The notes below the pieces were generated by a model. The model had not been told where the DNA came from. It saw only the letters and a list, made by a program, of their open reading frames with translations, and made no database searches. A stretch of 20,060 nucleotides of DNA from a virus: the IMG/VR virus record IMGVR_UViG_3300033816_001191, positions 1 through 20,060 of that record, one strand, 5' to 3'. The position numbers were made by a program, and so were the translations under genes. Below, in pieces: positions 11,397 through 19,611 of this stretch (positions are counted from its first letter, which is position 1; each line of letters opens with the position of its first letter).

Positions 11397-11735
11397 ATGA
11401 AGTTAGACCGTAGCGTCACGGGTAGGGCAAAGGGAACGCAGAACAAGTTCACCACGTTTCTTAAGGAAGCGATTCAAACGTCGTTTGAGCGCCTAGGCGG
11501 GCCGGATTATCTTGAGCAAGTAGGAAGGACTGATCCAAAGACGTACTGCGCTCTATTGTCTAAGGTGATGCCCAAAGGTGATGCGAAGGTTGAAACAACC
11601 GTCTCCACGCTCTCCGATGCAGAAATCCGCTCTCGGGTCGCTCTAATGCTCCGCGAAGGGCTCTCGGCTGAGGTGGTGTCCACGGGCGATAGTGTTGACG
11701 TTGAGGCTGTCACTATTAAACAAGCCAAACTATAA
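11397..11735 (+). CDS. probable terminase small subunit
   Basis: 112 residues. The start (VTGRAKGTQNKFTTFLKEAI, then a helix to LGG near residue 35) follows the GRPKGSKNK-type opening of DUF5681-like and related proteins encoded directly before TerL in many phages. The next part (RTDPKTYCALLSKVMPKGD) matches the group's usual ending of the helical domain. The final ~45 residues are less conserved. By position and pattern it would recognise phage DNA and recruit the large terminase. It starts a rightward operon. ATG 11397 overlaps the right arm of a possible hairpin (11367-11394) and has no strong SD. Confidence 0.65.
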   Translation: MKLDRSVTGRAKGTQNKFTTFLKEAIQTSFERLGGPDYLEQVGRTDPKTYCALLSKVMPKGDAKVETTVSTLSDAEIRSRVALMLREGLSAEVVSTGDSVDVEAVTIKQAKL

Positions 11736-11742
11736 ATAAACC

Positions 11743-11829
11743 ATGCAATCCAATCGATTCCAGTACGATTCAGGGGTGGAATCCTACTGGAAGCAGTGTT
11801 ATCTTAAACGCTATCCAATAGATACCTAA
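11743..11829 (+). CDS. possible 28-residue ORF
   Basis: ATG 11743 opens a 28-residue frame in the gap between the small and large terminase genes. It is rich in aromatic residues (NRFQYDSG, then SYWKQCYLKRY), which is unlike random sequence but not decisive. The start context ATAAACCATG is A/C-rich. It may be a real micropeptide or chance. Confidence 0.25.
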   Translation: MQSNRFQYDSGVESYWKQCYLKRYPIDT

Positions 11830-11858
11830 AACCCCCTAGGCATTAGTGGGGACTTACA

Positions 11859-11880
11859 GCGGAGACGGCGGCGTCTACGC
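11859..11880 (+). other. GC-rich hairpin before large terminase
   Basis: GCG-G-AGACG, loop GCGG, CGTCT-A-CGC: eight pairs around one G/A mismatch, ending 18 bp before the GTG start. Another small stem (CCCC/CTA with TAG/GGGG, 11832-11851) precedes it. No T run, so probably not a terminator; a translation-control or packaging-related structure is possible. Confidence 0.35.
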
Positions 11881-11898
11881 GAATGTCGCTCTTAGACC

Positions 11899-13344
11899 GT
11901 GAAAGAACTCAGCCCAGAAGAAAAAGCCGAACTCGTCCTCTGCCTTGAGGAGCTCCAGCGCCGTAAGCGCGAGCGCCGTTTACTCGGTTACTACCCAGAC
12001 GCTGGCCCCCTGCGACGGGAGCTTTACAAGAAGCACACCGCCTTCTTCGAGGCGGGGGCGCGGTACAAGGAGCGCCTGATGATGGCAGCCAACCGCGTCG
12101 GCAAGACCGAAGGCATCGGCGGCTTCGAGATGGCGCTACACCTCACGGGCCGGTACCCCTCATGGTGGCGCGGTCGCCGGTTCGACCGCCCCATCTCAGC
12201 GTGGGCGGCAGGGGACACCGGTAAGACCTCACGGGACATCTTGCAGACGAAGCTGCTGGGCCCTGCGGGCGCCCACGGCACCGGTCTCATCCCGAAGGAG
12301 GACATCCTGAGGACGAGCGCGAAGGCAGGCATCGCTGACGCGGTAGAGATCATCATCGTCCGGCACGCCTCCGGCGGCGAGTCGCGGTTAACGCTCAAGA
12401 GCTACGACCAGCGTCGTGAGAGCTTCCAAGGGACGGAGCAGGACATCATCTGGCTGGACGAGGAGCCGCCGCTGGACATCTACACAGAGTCGCTGCTGCG
12501 GACGATGACGAACGACGGGATGGTGATGCTGACGTTCACGCCGCTCTTGGGGATGTCGGAGACGGTGATGGCGTTCTTGAAGGACGGGGAAGTCGCGGAG
12601 CGAGCGGAGGGGACGAAGTACGTGGGGATGGCGACGTGGGACGACGTGCCGCACTTGAGCACGAAGCAGAAGGAGGATTTGTGGTCGAGCATCCCGCCCT
12701 TCCAGAGGGATGCGCGCTCGAAGGGCGTGCCGCAGTTGGGGGCAGGGGCGATTTATCCGGTACCGGAGAGTGAGCTTGTGGTGCCGGACTTTGAGGTGCC
12801 GGTGCACTGGCCGCGGGTATTTGGGATGGATGTGGGGTGGAACCGGACAGCGGCGGTGTTTGGTGCGCTCGACCAGCAGAGCGACACGTTGTATCTGTAC
12901 TCGGAGCACTACCGCGGGCAGGCGGAGCCGGCCATCCACGCGGAGGCGATTAACGCGCGTGGGCGCGGCATCCCCGGGGTGATTGATCCGGCGTCCCGTG
13001 GGAGAACGCAGGTGGACGGGCAGCAGTTATTTGTGCGGTACCGGCAGATGGGGCTGGACTTGACGGTGGCGAACAACGCGGTGGAGACGGGGATTTACGA
13101 TGTGTGGCAGCGGATGTCGACGGGACGCCTGAAGGTGTTTAAGAGCATGACGAACTGGGTGGCGGAGTTCCGGTTGTACCGGCGGGACGACAAAGGCAGA
13201 GTCGTTAAGGAGAACGACCACTTGATGGATGCGACGCGGTACTTGGTGGTGAGCGGGCTGAATCGTGCGGCCTTGAGTTTGAAGAAGCGGATGCAGAAGA
13301 TGATTGAAGTGATGCCGGTGCTGAACTTCTTCTCAAAGAAGTAG
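11899..13344 (+). CDS. terL: terminase large subunit
   Basis: 481 residues, close to P22 gp2 (499). ATPase: Walker A AANRVGKT (63-70), Walker B IIWLDE (183-188) and the coupling motif TFTPLLG (212-218). C-terminal RNase H-like nuclease: GMDVGWN (D311), VIDPAS (D363) and ENDHLMDATRY (D440, D444). By family it cuts concatemeric DNA and drives it into the prohead through the portal. The gene starts at GTG 11899; the next in-frame Met is residue 61, which would remove the Walker motif region. No SD precedes the GTG, but a GC-rich hairpin does. It lies between the small terminase and the portal gene. Confidence 0.93.
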   Translation: MKELSPEEKAELVLCLEELQRRKRERRLLGYYPDAGPLRRELYKKHTAFFEAGARYKERLMMAANRVGKTEGIGGFEMALHLTGRYPSWWRGRRFDRPISAWAAGDTGKTSRDILQTKLLGPAGAHGTGLIPKEDILRTSAKAGIADAVEIIIVRHASGGESRLTLKSYDQRRESFQGTEQDIIWLDEEPPLDIYTESLLRTMTNDGMVMLTFTPLLGMSETVMAFLKDGEVAERAEGTKYVGMATWDDVPHLSTKQKEDLWSSIPPFQRDARSKGVPQLGAGAIYPVPESELVVPDFEVPVHWPRVFGMDVGWNRTAAVFGALDQQSDTLYLYSEHYRGQAEPAIHAEAINARGRGIPGVIDPASRGRTQVDGQQLFVRYRQMGLDLTVANNAVETGIYDVWQRMSTGRLKVFKSMTNWVAEFRLYRRDDKGRVVKENDHLMDATRYLVVSGLNRAALSLKKRMQKMIEVMPVLNFFSKK

Positions 13345-13402
13345 CTAGTCCAAAGCCCTCTAAGCCCCCAGTGCCGGCCCTTTGCCACCGCTCAAGCCCC
13401 CA

Positions 13403-13430
13403 TTGACACAAACGCTTAAACCCGCATGAT
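13403..13430 (+). promoter_or_regulatory. weak sigma-70-like promoter before portal
   Basis: TTGACA (13403-13408) is a perfect -35 box, followed after 16 bp by CATGAT (13425-13430), four of six to the -10 consensus. Transcription would begin about at the portal ATG, giving an almost leaderless message. The 92-bp gap otherwise holds two similar AAGCCCCCA words. Confidence 0.25.
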
Positions 13431-13436
13431 GAGACC

Positions 13437-15473
13437 ATGAAGAACGACCCGGTGAAAGTGCATTCGGAGGCTACTGCCGAGTTTGACCGTATCCAAGAGG
13501 TGCTCCGCAACGAGCGTTTGCAGTGCCTGCAAGACCGCCGGTTTTGTTCTATTCCGGGCGCACAATGGGAGGGGCCGCTTTCTGAGCAGTACGAGAATCG
13601 GCCACGGTTTGAAGTGAACAAGACGCAGCTGGCGGTGATGCGGATTATCAACGACTACCGCTCGAACCGTATCACGGTGGAGTATGTGCCGCGCGAGAAG
13701 GAGTACGAGAGCTTGGCGGAGACGTGCAACGGTCTGTTTCGGGCGACGGAAGTGGATTCAAGCGCTGAGGAAGCGTACGACAACGCGTTTGAGGAGGCGG
13801 TGACGGGCGGGTTTGGGGCGTTGCGTTTGCGCAACGAGTACGAGGACGAGTACGACGGGGAATCGGACGAGCAGAAGATTTGCATTGAGCCCATTTACGA
13901 TGCGGACTCATCGGTGTACTTCGACTTGAACGCGAAGCGGCAAGACAAAGCGGACGCGAAGCGGTGCTTTGTGATTACGGCGATGACCAAGGAGGACTAT
14001 GAGGCGGAGTGGGGGGACGATCCGGCGACATGGCCGAAGGAGATTACGCGCACCCAGTTCGACTGGCAGACGCCGGATGTGGTGTATGTGGCGGAGTACT
14101 ACCGTGTGGAGGAGAAGACGGACTACATGGTGACGTTTGAGGGGATTACGGGCGATGAGGAGAAGGAGCTTTTGTCGGTGCTTAAGGAGGGGAAGCTGGA
14201 GGAGTTGACGGCGCTTGGGTACAAGGAAGTTAAGCGCAAGAAGATTAAGCAGAAGAAGGTGCACAAGTGGATTATGTCGGGTGGCAAGGTGCTTGAGGAC
14301 TGCGGTTACATTGCGGGGCAGTGCATCCCGATTGTGCCGGTGTACGGCAAGCGCTGGTTTGTGGACAACGTGGAGCGGTGCATGGGACACGTTCGGCTGG
14401 CGAAAGACATGCAGCGCCTAAAGAACATGCAGCTCTCCAAGCTCGCAGAGATTTCGGCGCTCTCGTCGATGGAGAAGCCTATTTTCATGCCTGAGCAGGT
14501 GGCGGGGCATCAGGTGATGTGGGCGGAAGACAACCTCAGGAACTATCCGTACCTGCTGGTGAACGGGATAACGGACGCGAACGGCGCGGTGCAACCGGCG
14601 CCTCCTGTGGCGTACACGAAATCCCCGCAGGTCCCACCGGCGATGGCGGCGCTTTTGGGGGTGACAGACCTTGATATGCAGCAGCTCTTGGGCAGCCAAG
14701 GCAACGGGGACAAGATGGTCTCGCACGTTACCTCAAAGGCGGTGGACTTGGTGATGCAGCGCCTGGACATGCAGTCGTACATCTACGTCTCGAACATGGC
14801 CAAGGCGATTAAGCGCGTGGGCGAGATTTGGTTATCCATGGCCAAAGACGTGTTCGTGGAAGATAAGCGCAAGATGAAGGTTGTTACCGCCAACGGCGAA
14901 CAAGACGAAGTTGAGCTCATGACACCGGTGATTGACCCTGAGTCAGGCGAGCTTGAGTACGAGAACGACCTCTCGGAAGCCCAGTTCGATGTCGCGGTAG
15001 ACGTGGGGCCATCGTCAACGACCAAGCGTCAGGCGACGGTGCAGGCGCTGCTCTCAATGATGGCGGTGACACAAGACCCAGAGACGATGAACGTGCTCTC
15101 GTCGATGGCGATGATGAACATGGAAGGCGAAGGGCTTGGGGACGTGCGCAACTACTTCCGCAAGAAGCTGCTTCGCATGGGGGCGGTTAAACCCACTGAG
15201 CAAGAGGCCCAGGAGCTCCTTGCAGAGCAGCAGAACGCCCAGCCGGACGCACAGACGCAGTACTTCGCTGCGGAGGCGCAAAGGGCAAATGCGCTCGCGC
15301 AAAAGGCACAAGCTGACACGGTGCTTGTCATGGCCAAGGCAGAAGAGACGCGGGCTAAGACTGAGGAAACGATTGCGAAGGCCGGCCAGATTGATCAGGA
15401 CAAGGCGATGCAGTTGGCTGAGAAGATTGAGAAGGACGTGCAGAAACTTGTAGCGCCGCCTGCAACATTTTAG
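13437..15473 (+). CDS. P22-like portal protein
   Basis: 678 residues (P22 gp1: 725). The strongest match to the P22-type portal family is RPRFEVNKTQLAVMRIINDY (55-74) leading into RSNRITVEYVP (75-85). The middle carries the family's extended wing and stem; the C-terminal ~100 residues are a long Ala/Gln/Lys-rich coiled coil (AEAQRANALAQKAQADTVL and on), like the barrel helix of P22 portal. As a dodecamer it forms the DNA entry and exit channel at one vertex and docks the terminase. ATG 13437 has no convincing SD (GATGAGACC). It follows TerL in the expected order. Confidence 0.92.
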   Translation: MKNDPVKVHSEATAEFDRIQEVLRNERLQCLQDRRFCSIPGAQWEGPLSEQYENRPRFEVNKTQLAVMRIINDYRSNRITVEYVPREKEYESLAETCNGLFRATEVDSSAEEAYDNAFEEAVTGGFGALRLRNEYEDEYDGESDEQKICIEPIYDADSSVYFDLNAKRQDKADAKRCFVITAMTKEDYEAEWGDDPATWPKEITRTQFDWQTPDVVYVAEYYRVEEKTDYMVTFEGITGDEEKELLSVLKEGKLEELTALGYKEVKRKKIKQKKVHKWIMSGGKVLEDCGYIAGQCIPIVPVYGKRWFVDNVERCMGHVRLAKDMQRLKNMQLSKLAEISALSSMEKPIFMPEQVAGHQVMWAEDNLRNYPYLLVNGITDANGAVQPAPPVAYTKSPQVPPAMAALLGVTDLDMQQLLGSQGNGDKMVSHVTSKAVDLVMQRLDMQSYIYVSNMAKAIKRVGEIWLSMAKDVFVEDKRKMKVVTANGEQDEVELMTPVIDPESGELEYENDLSEAQFDVAVDVGPSSTTKRQATVQALLSMMAVTQDPETMNVLSSMAMMNMEGEGLGDVRNYFRKKLLRMGAVKPTEQEAQELLAEQQNAQPDAQTQYFAAEAQRANALAQKAQADTVLVMAKAEETRAKTEETIAKAGQIDQDKAMQLAEKIEKDVQKLVAPPATF

Positions 15474-15499
15474 TGGACAGATCCACTAACTAAGAAAAA

Positions 15500-16372
15500 A
15501 TGGAGAACACAAACACGGCAGTAGATGCTGACGTGACCTTGGATGAGGACGAAGTTCCCGCAACTGAGGCTGTGGCTGAAGACACCGGTAAGACGGTGGA
15601 AGCAGAGCCAGCTGAGAGCGGTAAAACGGAAGCCTCGGAAGAGATTGATGTCAGCATCGGGGATTCGCCAACCCAGAAAGAGGACGCAGAGAAGGCACCT
15701 GAATGGGTGCGTGAAGTGCGTAAAACCAATCGGGAACTGCACCGCAAGAATCGGGAGCTAGAGGAGAAGCTGAAGGCAATATCGGCAACTGAGAACAATC
15801 CGGTTGACCCTGGGCCAAAGCCGACACTGGAAGGCGCTGATTACGACACGGAGAAGTACGAGGCCAAGCTGGCTGAGTGGTTTGATCGGAAACGAAAAGC
15901 CGCTGAAATCCAGTCCAAGGCCGAGGAAGAGCAGAAAGCCCAACAGGCTGAGTGGCACAAGAAGCTTGAGAACTACGCGAAGTCCAAGACTGAGCTGAAG
16001 GTTCAAGACTACGAAGATGCCGAAGCCTCGGTGCAAGAGGTGCTCAACACCACGCAGCAGGGTATCCTGTTGCAAGGTTCAGAGAACTCTGCGCTATTGG
16101 TGTACGCGCTGGGCAAGAACCCGAAAAAGGCGAAAGAACTTGCTGAGATAAAAGACCCGGTAAGATTCGCATTCGCGGTCGCAAAGCTCGAAACGCAACT
16201 CAAGGTGACAAAGAAAACTGCTCCTCCTCCAGAGAAGACCCCACCGTCCGGCGGGGCAAGGTCAACCGGAGGATCCGACGAAGTGTTGGACAACCTACGC
16301 GCAAAGGCCGAGCGCACCGGTGACTACACCCAAGTTCTGGCCTACAAACGTCAATTGCAGTCAAAAAAGTAA
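15500..16372 (+). CDS. scaffolding protein
   Basis: 290 residues (P22 gp8: 303). The N-terminal ~75 are highly acidic (DADVTLDEDEVPATEAVAED). A charged coiled coil follows (VRKTNRELHRKNRELEEKLK) with more helical sequence to ~190. The C-terminus is basic (LRAKAERTGDYTQVLAYKRQ, then LQSKK), like the helix-loop-helix by which P22 scaffold binds coat. It would direct prohead assembly and leave before DNA is packaged. Assignment rests on composition and position between portal and coat, since scaffolds diverge quickly. The ATG follows CTAACTAAGAAAAA with no SD; it ends 3 bp before the coat gene. Confidence 0.85.
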   Translation: MENTNTAVDADVTLDEDEVPATEAVAEDTGKTVEAEPAESGKTEASEEIDVSIGDSPTQKEDAEKAPEWVREVRKTNRELHRKNRELEEKLKAISATENNPVDPGPKPTLEGADYDTEKYEAKLAEWFDRKRKAAEIQSKAEEEQKAQQAEWHKKLENYAKSKTELKVQDYEDAEASVQEVLNTTQQGILLQGSENSALLVYALGKNPKKAKELAEIKDPVRFAFAVAKLETQLKVTKKTAPPPEKTPPSGGARSTGGSDEVLDNLRAKAERTGDYTQVLAYKRQLQSKK

Positions 16373-16375
16373 CCT

Positions 16376-17695
16376 ATGGCTAACTCGTTCAATAAAGAAG
16401 AGCGCGTAGCGTTTGAGAACCTCCTTGAGGGGTTTAACGACGCTCTCGTGCTGTCCCGTAACGTCTCGATCTACAACACGGATCAGACGATGATGGAGCG
16501 CACCAACAACGTCATCTGGCGTCCGCAGCCCTACATTGCGACCTCGTTGTCGAATGCAGGGGTTGGCACGGACATCTCATTACTCCCTGGTGGTGGCTAC
16601 GCCTCCTACACCCAGCTGGCAGTTCCCGCCAGCATCAACCAGACGCGCACGGTCGCTTTCGAGCTCAACGCTCAAGAGCTTCGTGACGCTCTGCAAGAGC
16701 AACGCCTTGGCAACTCCGCCAAGCAGAAACTCGCTTCTGACATCAACGTGTCGGTGCTGAACATCGCTGCCAATCAGGGCACGCTGGTGGTTAAGCGCAC
16801 GACCGCGGCAGGTGCTTCAAGCGGTTTCGATGACGTCGCCCAGTGCGAGGCCATCTTCAACGAGCAAGGCATCATGGATGGCGACCGCTACCTCGCGCTC
16901 AACACGCGGGACTACAACGGTCTTGCTAACGACCTCGCCAAGGCTTCGCGCTCCTTCGGGAACCAGAAGTCCGACAAGGCGTATGAGCGTGCATACGTTG
17001 GAATGGTGGCGTCCTTCGACATCTACAAGCTCGACTACGCGGTCCGCTTGGGTGCCGGGTCTGCTACAGCGACTATCAACACGACGGACGCTGGCGCGAA
17101 CTACTACATCCCCAAAGCCATCTCGACCTCGCCAACAACGGCAGAGCGTCTCAACGTGGACAACCGCTTCCAGTCCCTGACTGTGGCAGTTTCCGCTGGG
17201 GCTTTGGCCGCAGGCGACGCGTTCACGATCGCTGGCATCAACGCAGTGCACCACATCACCAAAGGCGACACCGGTCAGCTTAAGACCTTCCGTGTCATCT
17301 CGGTGAGTGCGCCTGCTGCTGGCAACCAAGCAATCGTCATCAGCCCGCCGCTCATCACGAACCAAGTTGCTAACGCAGCTTCCGCGCAGAACCAAAACTG
17401 CGTTGCGAACACGAAGGCAACCAACGCGTCAATCACGCTCCTGAACACGGCAGCAGCTCCTGTGAACTGCTTCTGGCACAAGGACGCGATTGAAATCCTC
17501 CCCGGTCGCTACTCGCTGCCTGACAACGCTGGCGTTGCAGTCATGCGCGGCTCGACCGACCAAGGGTTGGAGCTCGTCATGACGAAGCGTTTCGACCAGA
17601 ACACCCTCACGACCAAGTATCGTGTGGACACGTTCTACGGGGTTGTGAACAAGCAACCCGAAATGAGTGGAATCATCCTGTTCAATCAGGTATAG
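16376..17695 (+). CDS. P22-like major capsid (coat) protein
   Basis: 439 residues (P22 gp5: 430). Landmarks shared with the P22 coat group: RTNNVIWRP (42-50), the ELNAQELRDALQEQR helix (96-110), NVDNRFQSLTVAVSAGALAAGD (260-281, in the inserted domain region about 225-350), FRVISVS, and NCFWHKDAIEILP (364-376). It forms the T=7-type shell by the HK97 fold plus an inserted domain. ATG is only 3 bp after the scaffold stop, without SD, so it may depend on coupling. The gene has the strongest synonymous-site uniformity by eye (many GCG/AAC codons), fitting high expression. A hairpin follows at 17708. Confidence 0.92.
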   Translation: MANSFNKEERVAFENLLEGFNDALVLSRNVSIYNTDQTMMERTNNVIWRPQPYIATSLSNAGVGTDISLLPGGGYASYTQLAVPASINQTRTVAFELNAQELRDALQEQRLGNSAKQKLASDINVSVLNIAANQGTLVVKRTTAAGASSGFDDVAQCEAIFNEQGIMDGDRYLALNTRDYNGLANDLAKASRSFGNQKSDKAYERAYVGMVASFDIYKLDYAVRLGAGSATATINTTDAGANYYIPKAISTSPTTAERLNVDNRFQSLTVAVSAGALAAGDAFTIAGINAVHHITKGDTGQLKTFRVISVSAPAAGNQAIVISPPLITNQVANAASAQNQNCVANTKATNASITLLNTAAAPVNCFWHKDAIEILPGRYSLPDNAGVAVMRGSTDQGLELVMTKRFDQNTLTTKYRVDTFYGVVNKQPEMSGIILFNQV

Positions 17696-17707
17696 TTCCC
17701 GCTAACG

Positions 17708-17740
17708 GGGGGTGGCCCTTCGGGGCCATCCCCTTAACTT
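17708..17740 (+). terminator. hairpin after coat gene, UUCG loop
   Basis: GGGGGTGGCCC, loop TTCG, GGGCCATCCCC: an 11-bp stem with one G-U pair and a very stable tetraloop. It is followed by TTAACTTT, a weak T run, so it may be a partial terminator or a 3' stabiliser that raises coat mRNA relative to downstream genes. Confidence 0.65.
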
Positions 17741-17758
17741 TACTGAAACCAAAGACTT

Positions 17759-17920
17759 ATGCCGCTCAAGAAGGGTTATTCACAGAAGACAATCTCCTCC
17801 AACATCAGCAAGGAGATGAAGTCCGGTAAGCCGCAGAAGCAAGCGGTGGCAATCGCGCTCTCGACTGCCCGCAAAGCCAAGCAAGCAGCTGGAAAACCCG
17901 TCGGCAAACTCAAGAAGTGA
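17759..17920 (+). CDS. small very basic protein
   Basis: 53 residues, lysine-rich: [20 protein letters not shown], then [20 protein letters not shown] and a Lys-rich end. This pattern (MPLKKG..QKTIS.N...E...[14 protein letters not shown]) is one I associate with small conserved phage and prophage proteins of unknown role. The charge suggests DNA binding, perhaps in the virion. It follows the coat-gene hairpin, with the A/C-rich leader CTGAAACCAAAGACTT. Its stop overlaps the next start (TGATG). Confidence 0.65.
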   Translation: MPLKKGYSQKTISSNISKEMKSGKPQKQAVAIALSTARKAKQAAGKPVGKLKK

Positions 17921-18231
17921 TGGAATTTCCAAGCATGGTGTACCGCTCACCCGGGCGGAATCAGGCAAGAGGTGGGACGTACGACTATTGTGGCGTCGAA
18001 TCCCAAGAGGAACTCGATGAAGCTATCCAATACGGCTGGCACACCTCGGTTGAAGCAGCGGTAGACGCTTGCAACGCCGCTTTGGAGGCCGCTGAGAGGC
18101 TCAAGAACGAGCCCAAGGTCAAGATTGTGGTGACTGAGCCAGAAGTTGAGGCTGTGGCCGCTCCTGAGGCTCCTGAACTTGTTTCTGAGGACGAAGAAGA
18201 AGACGAGAAACCGCGCCGTCGGCGCAAATAA
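17920..18231 (+). CDS. small hypothetical virion-region protein
   Basis: 103 residues from ATG 17920, which overlaps the previous stop by one base (a GTG at 17917 is also open). The N-terminal part (MVYRSPG, later CGVESQEELDEAIQYGWHTS) follows the "position/edge" segment found in many phage proteins encoded beside capsid genes: a short Y-P-G start, then E-E-L-x-x-A-x-x-x-GW. The C-terminal half is charged and low in complexity, acidic (SEDEEEDE) then basic (KPRRRRK). Function unknown; I cannot assign it to decoration or connector. Confidence 0.6.
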   Translation: MEFPSMVYRSPGRNQARGGTYDYCGVESQEELDEAIQYGWHTSVEAAVDACNAALEAAERLKNEPKVKIVVTEPEVEAVAAPEAPELVSEDEEEDEKPRRRRK

Positions 18232-18234
18232 CGC

Positions 18235-18711
18235 ATGGGATACACAAAACGCCAGTTCGTTGAGGCCGCTTTCGAGGAGTTGGGGCTGGCGTCGTATGTG
18301 TTCGACTTGACGCCCGACGAACTTCAGTCCGCGGTGCGCCGGTTGGATGCTATGGTCGCCCAGTGGTACGCGAAAGCCATCCAGATTAGCTACCCGCTGA
18401 CGAACTCGCCTGAGAACAGTGATCTGGACACCGAGACGAACGTTCCTATCACCGCCAACGAGGCCATCATCCTGAATCTGGCGATGCGGATTGCCCCTCA
18501 GTACGGCAAAGCGCCGTCTTTGGACACCAAGTTGGGGGCGATTTCAGGCTACCAAACGCTCCTTATGCAGAGCGCGAATGTCCTGCAGCAGCAGTATCCT
18601 TCGGCGATGCCCTCGGGAGCTGGCAACAAAGACGTGGATTGGCCGTTCCTGCCGGCGCCATCCATCGCTCCCATCGAGCAGGAACCAAACGGTCAACTTC
18701 AGTTCCGCTAA
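18235..18711 (+). CDS. P22 gp4-like head completion / tail accessory factor
   Basis: 158 residues (P22 gp4: 166). The family outline is visible: a start with TKRQFVEAAFEELGL, then LTPDELQSAVRRLDAMVAQW (26-45), TANEAIILNLAMRIAPQYGK (72-91), and a C-terminal part ending in Pro-rich PAPSIAPIEQEP. In P22, gp4 binds the portal ring after packaging, closes the head and provides the platform for gp10. Its position two genes after the coat, close to the P22 order, supports the call. Start ATG 18235 is three bases after the preceding stop and has no SD. Confidence 0.85.
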   Translation: MGYTKRQFVEAAFEELGLASYVFDLTPDELQSAVRRLDAMVAQWYAKAIQISYPLTNSPENSDLDTETNVPITANEAIILNLAMRIAPQYGKAPSLDTKLGAISGYQTLLMQSANVLQQQYPSAMPSGAGNKDVDWPFLPAPSIAPIEQEPNGQLQFR

Positions 18712-18712
18712 C

Positions 18713-19156
18713 ATGGCTATCCAAAATCTCGATAACGTCGACAGCATCAACAACTCCACGTTGTTCGCCGTCAACCAGAACGGTCTGGACTACAACTGCA
18801 CTGCCGCAGTGGTCGCTGACTTCATCCAAGAGAACACGACTTTGGGAGATGGCAAAGTCATCCAGTACTCCTCCCCAATCAGCGCGTCAACGGTCGCAAT
18901 CAGCGGCACAAACAACAGCGTGTGGCTTGTACTCACGCCAGTATCAACTCTTGCAACGCTGACCATCTTGCTTCCGCAGGTTTCTGGGTGCGTAGCAAAC
19001 CAAGAGATTCTGGTGAACTCGACCGCAACAATTACTTCGCTGACGGTGAACCTCAATGGAGCAGTTGGAAGCAACATTCCAACATCACTTGCTTCAGGCG
19101 GTTCTTTCACGCTCCGGTTTGAGCCGGTTCTGCAAAAATGGTATCGCGTAGGCTAA
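18713..19156 (+). CDS. hypothetical structural protein
   Basis: 147 residues from ATG 18713, one base after the gp4-like stop (TAACATGG). The frame is open further upstream but there it only shadows gp4. Rich in Ser, Thr, Asn and Val with alternating hydrophobic strands (STVAISGTNNSVWLVLTPVS, then LTVNLNGAVGS and GGSFTLRFEPVLQKWYRVG). The ending, a beta strand then WYRVG, is typical of small beta-sandwich domains in phage tail or decoration proteins. Placement in the virion gene run supports a structural role; the exact role is unknown. Confidence 0.6.
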   Translation: MAIQNLDNVDSINNSTLFAVNQNGLDYNCTAAVVADFIQENTTLGDGKVIQYSSPISASTVAISGTNNSVWLVLTPVSTLATLTILLPQVSGCVANQEILVNSTATITSLTVNLNGAVGSNIPTSLASGGSFTLRFEPVLQKWYRVG

Positions 19157-19157
19157 T

Positions 19158-19451
19158 ATGACACTCCCATTCAATCCCTCATACGGCAGCGGACAATCCC
19201 AGTCAGCAACTGGAACGTCCGCACAGTACACCATCCGCACCGGCACACGCAGTATCTGCGTGACCAACACCGGATCCACTAACCCCGTGTTCGTGCGTAT
19301 CGGGCAGGGGACAGTGACAGCAACGACCGCTGATTACATCGTCATGCCAAACAGCCAAGTCTCCCTTGGCAAGTTCCAAGATGACGACAAGATCGCGCTC
19401 ATCTCGCCATCTGGCACGACAGTGAACTTCATCTGCGGCGCTGGGCTGTGA
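19158..19451 (+). CDS. small beta-rich virion protein
   Basis: 97 residues. Ser/Thr/Gly-rich, with predicted strands (SAQYTIRTGTRSICVTNTGS, PVFVRIGQGTVTAT, VNFICGAGL). The pattern VTNTG...VFVRIGQG...TATTADYIVMP...IALISPSGT..NF..G.G fits a group of small beta-sandwich proteins encoded among head or tail genes; some act as decoration or fibre-associated proteins, which is inference here. It starts one base after the previous stop. Its stop overlaps the GTG of the next small gene. Confidence 0.65.
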   Translation: MTLPFNPSYGSGQSQSATGTSAQYTIRTGTRSICVTNTGSTNPVFVRIGQGTVTATTADYIVMPNSQVSLGKFQDDDKIALISPSGTTVNFICGAGL

Positions 19452-19606
19452 TTCGATATCTATCCAGACGGCGCTCCAAAACGCCTGCAGGCCCGACGGT
19501 GACCCCTCCGGGGCCGCCGCCCGCCGCGTCTTACTACCTCCGCCCCGGTGGTGGAACGAACTACTATTTACGCCCCGGCGGCGTTGACCGCTACATCAGA
19601 CCCTAA
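19448..19606 (+). CDS. 52-residue basic protein with YYLRPGG repeats
   Basis: Starts at GTG 19448, overlapping the previous TGA as GTGA. Basic opening (RYLSRRRSKTP), a Pro-rich middle (TVTPPGPPPAA), then three related units: YYLRPGGG, YYLRPGGV, RYIRP. Too short for standard ORF calling, but the repeats and tight coupling suggest it is real. It may bind peptidoglycan, polysaccharide or another structural protein; none of this is shown. I recognise no family. Confidence 0.55.
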   Translation: MIRYLSRRRSKTPAGPTVTPPGPPPAASYYLRPGGGTNYYLRPGGVDRYIRP

Positions 19607-19611
19607 AGCAT

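Noticed and set aside
12388-12939. Minus-strand 183-residue frame inside the large terminase
   Set aside because: His/Arg/Leu-rich shadow of a clear TerL coding frame.
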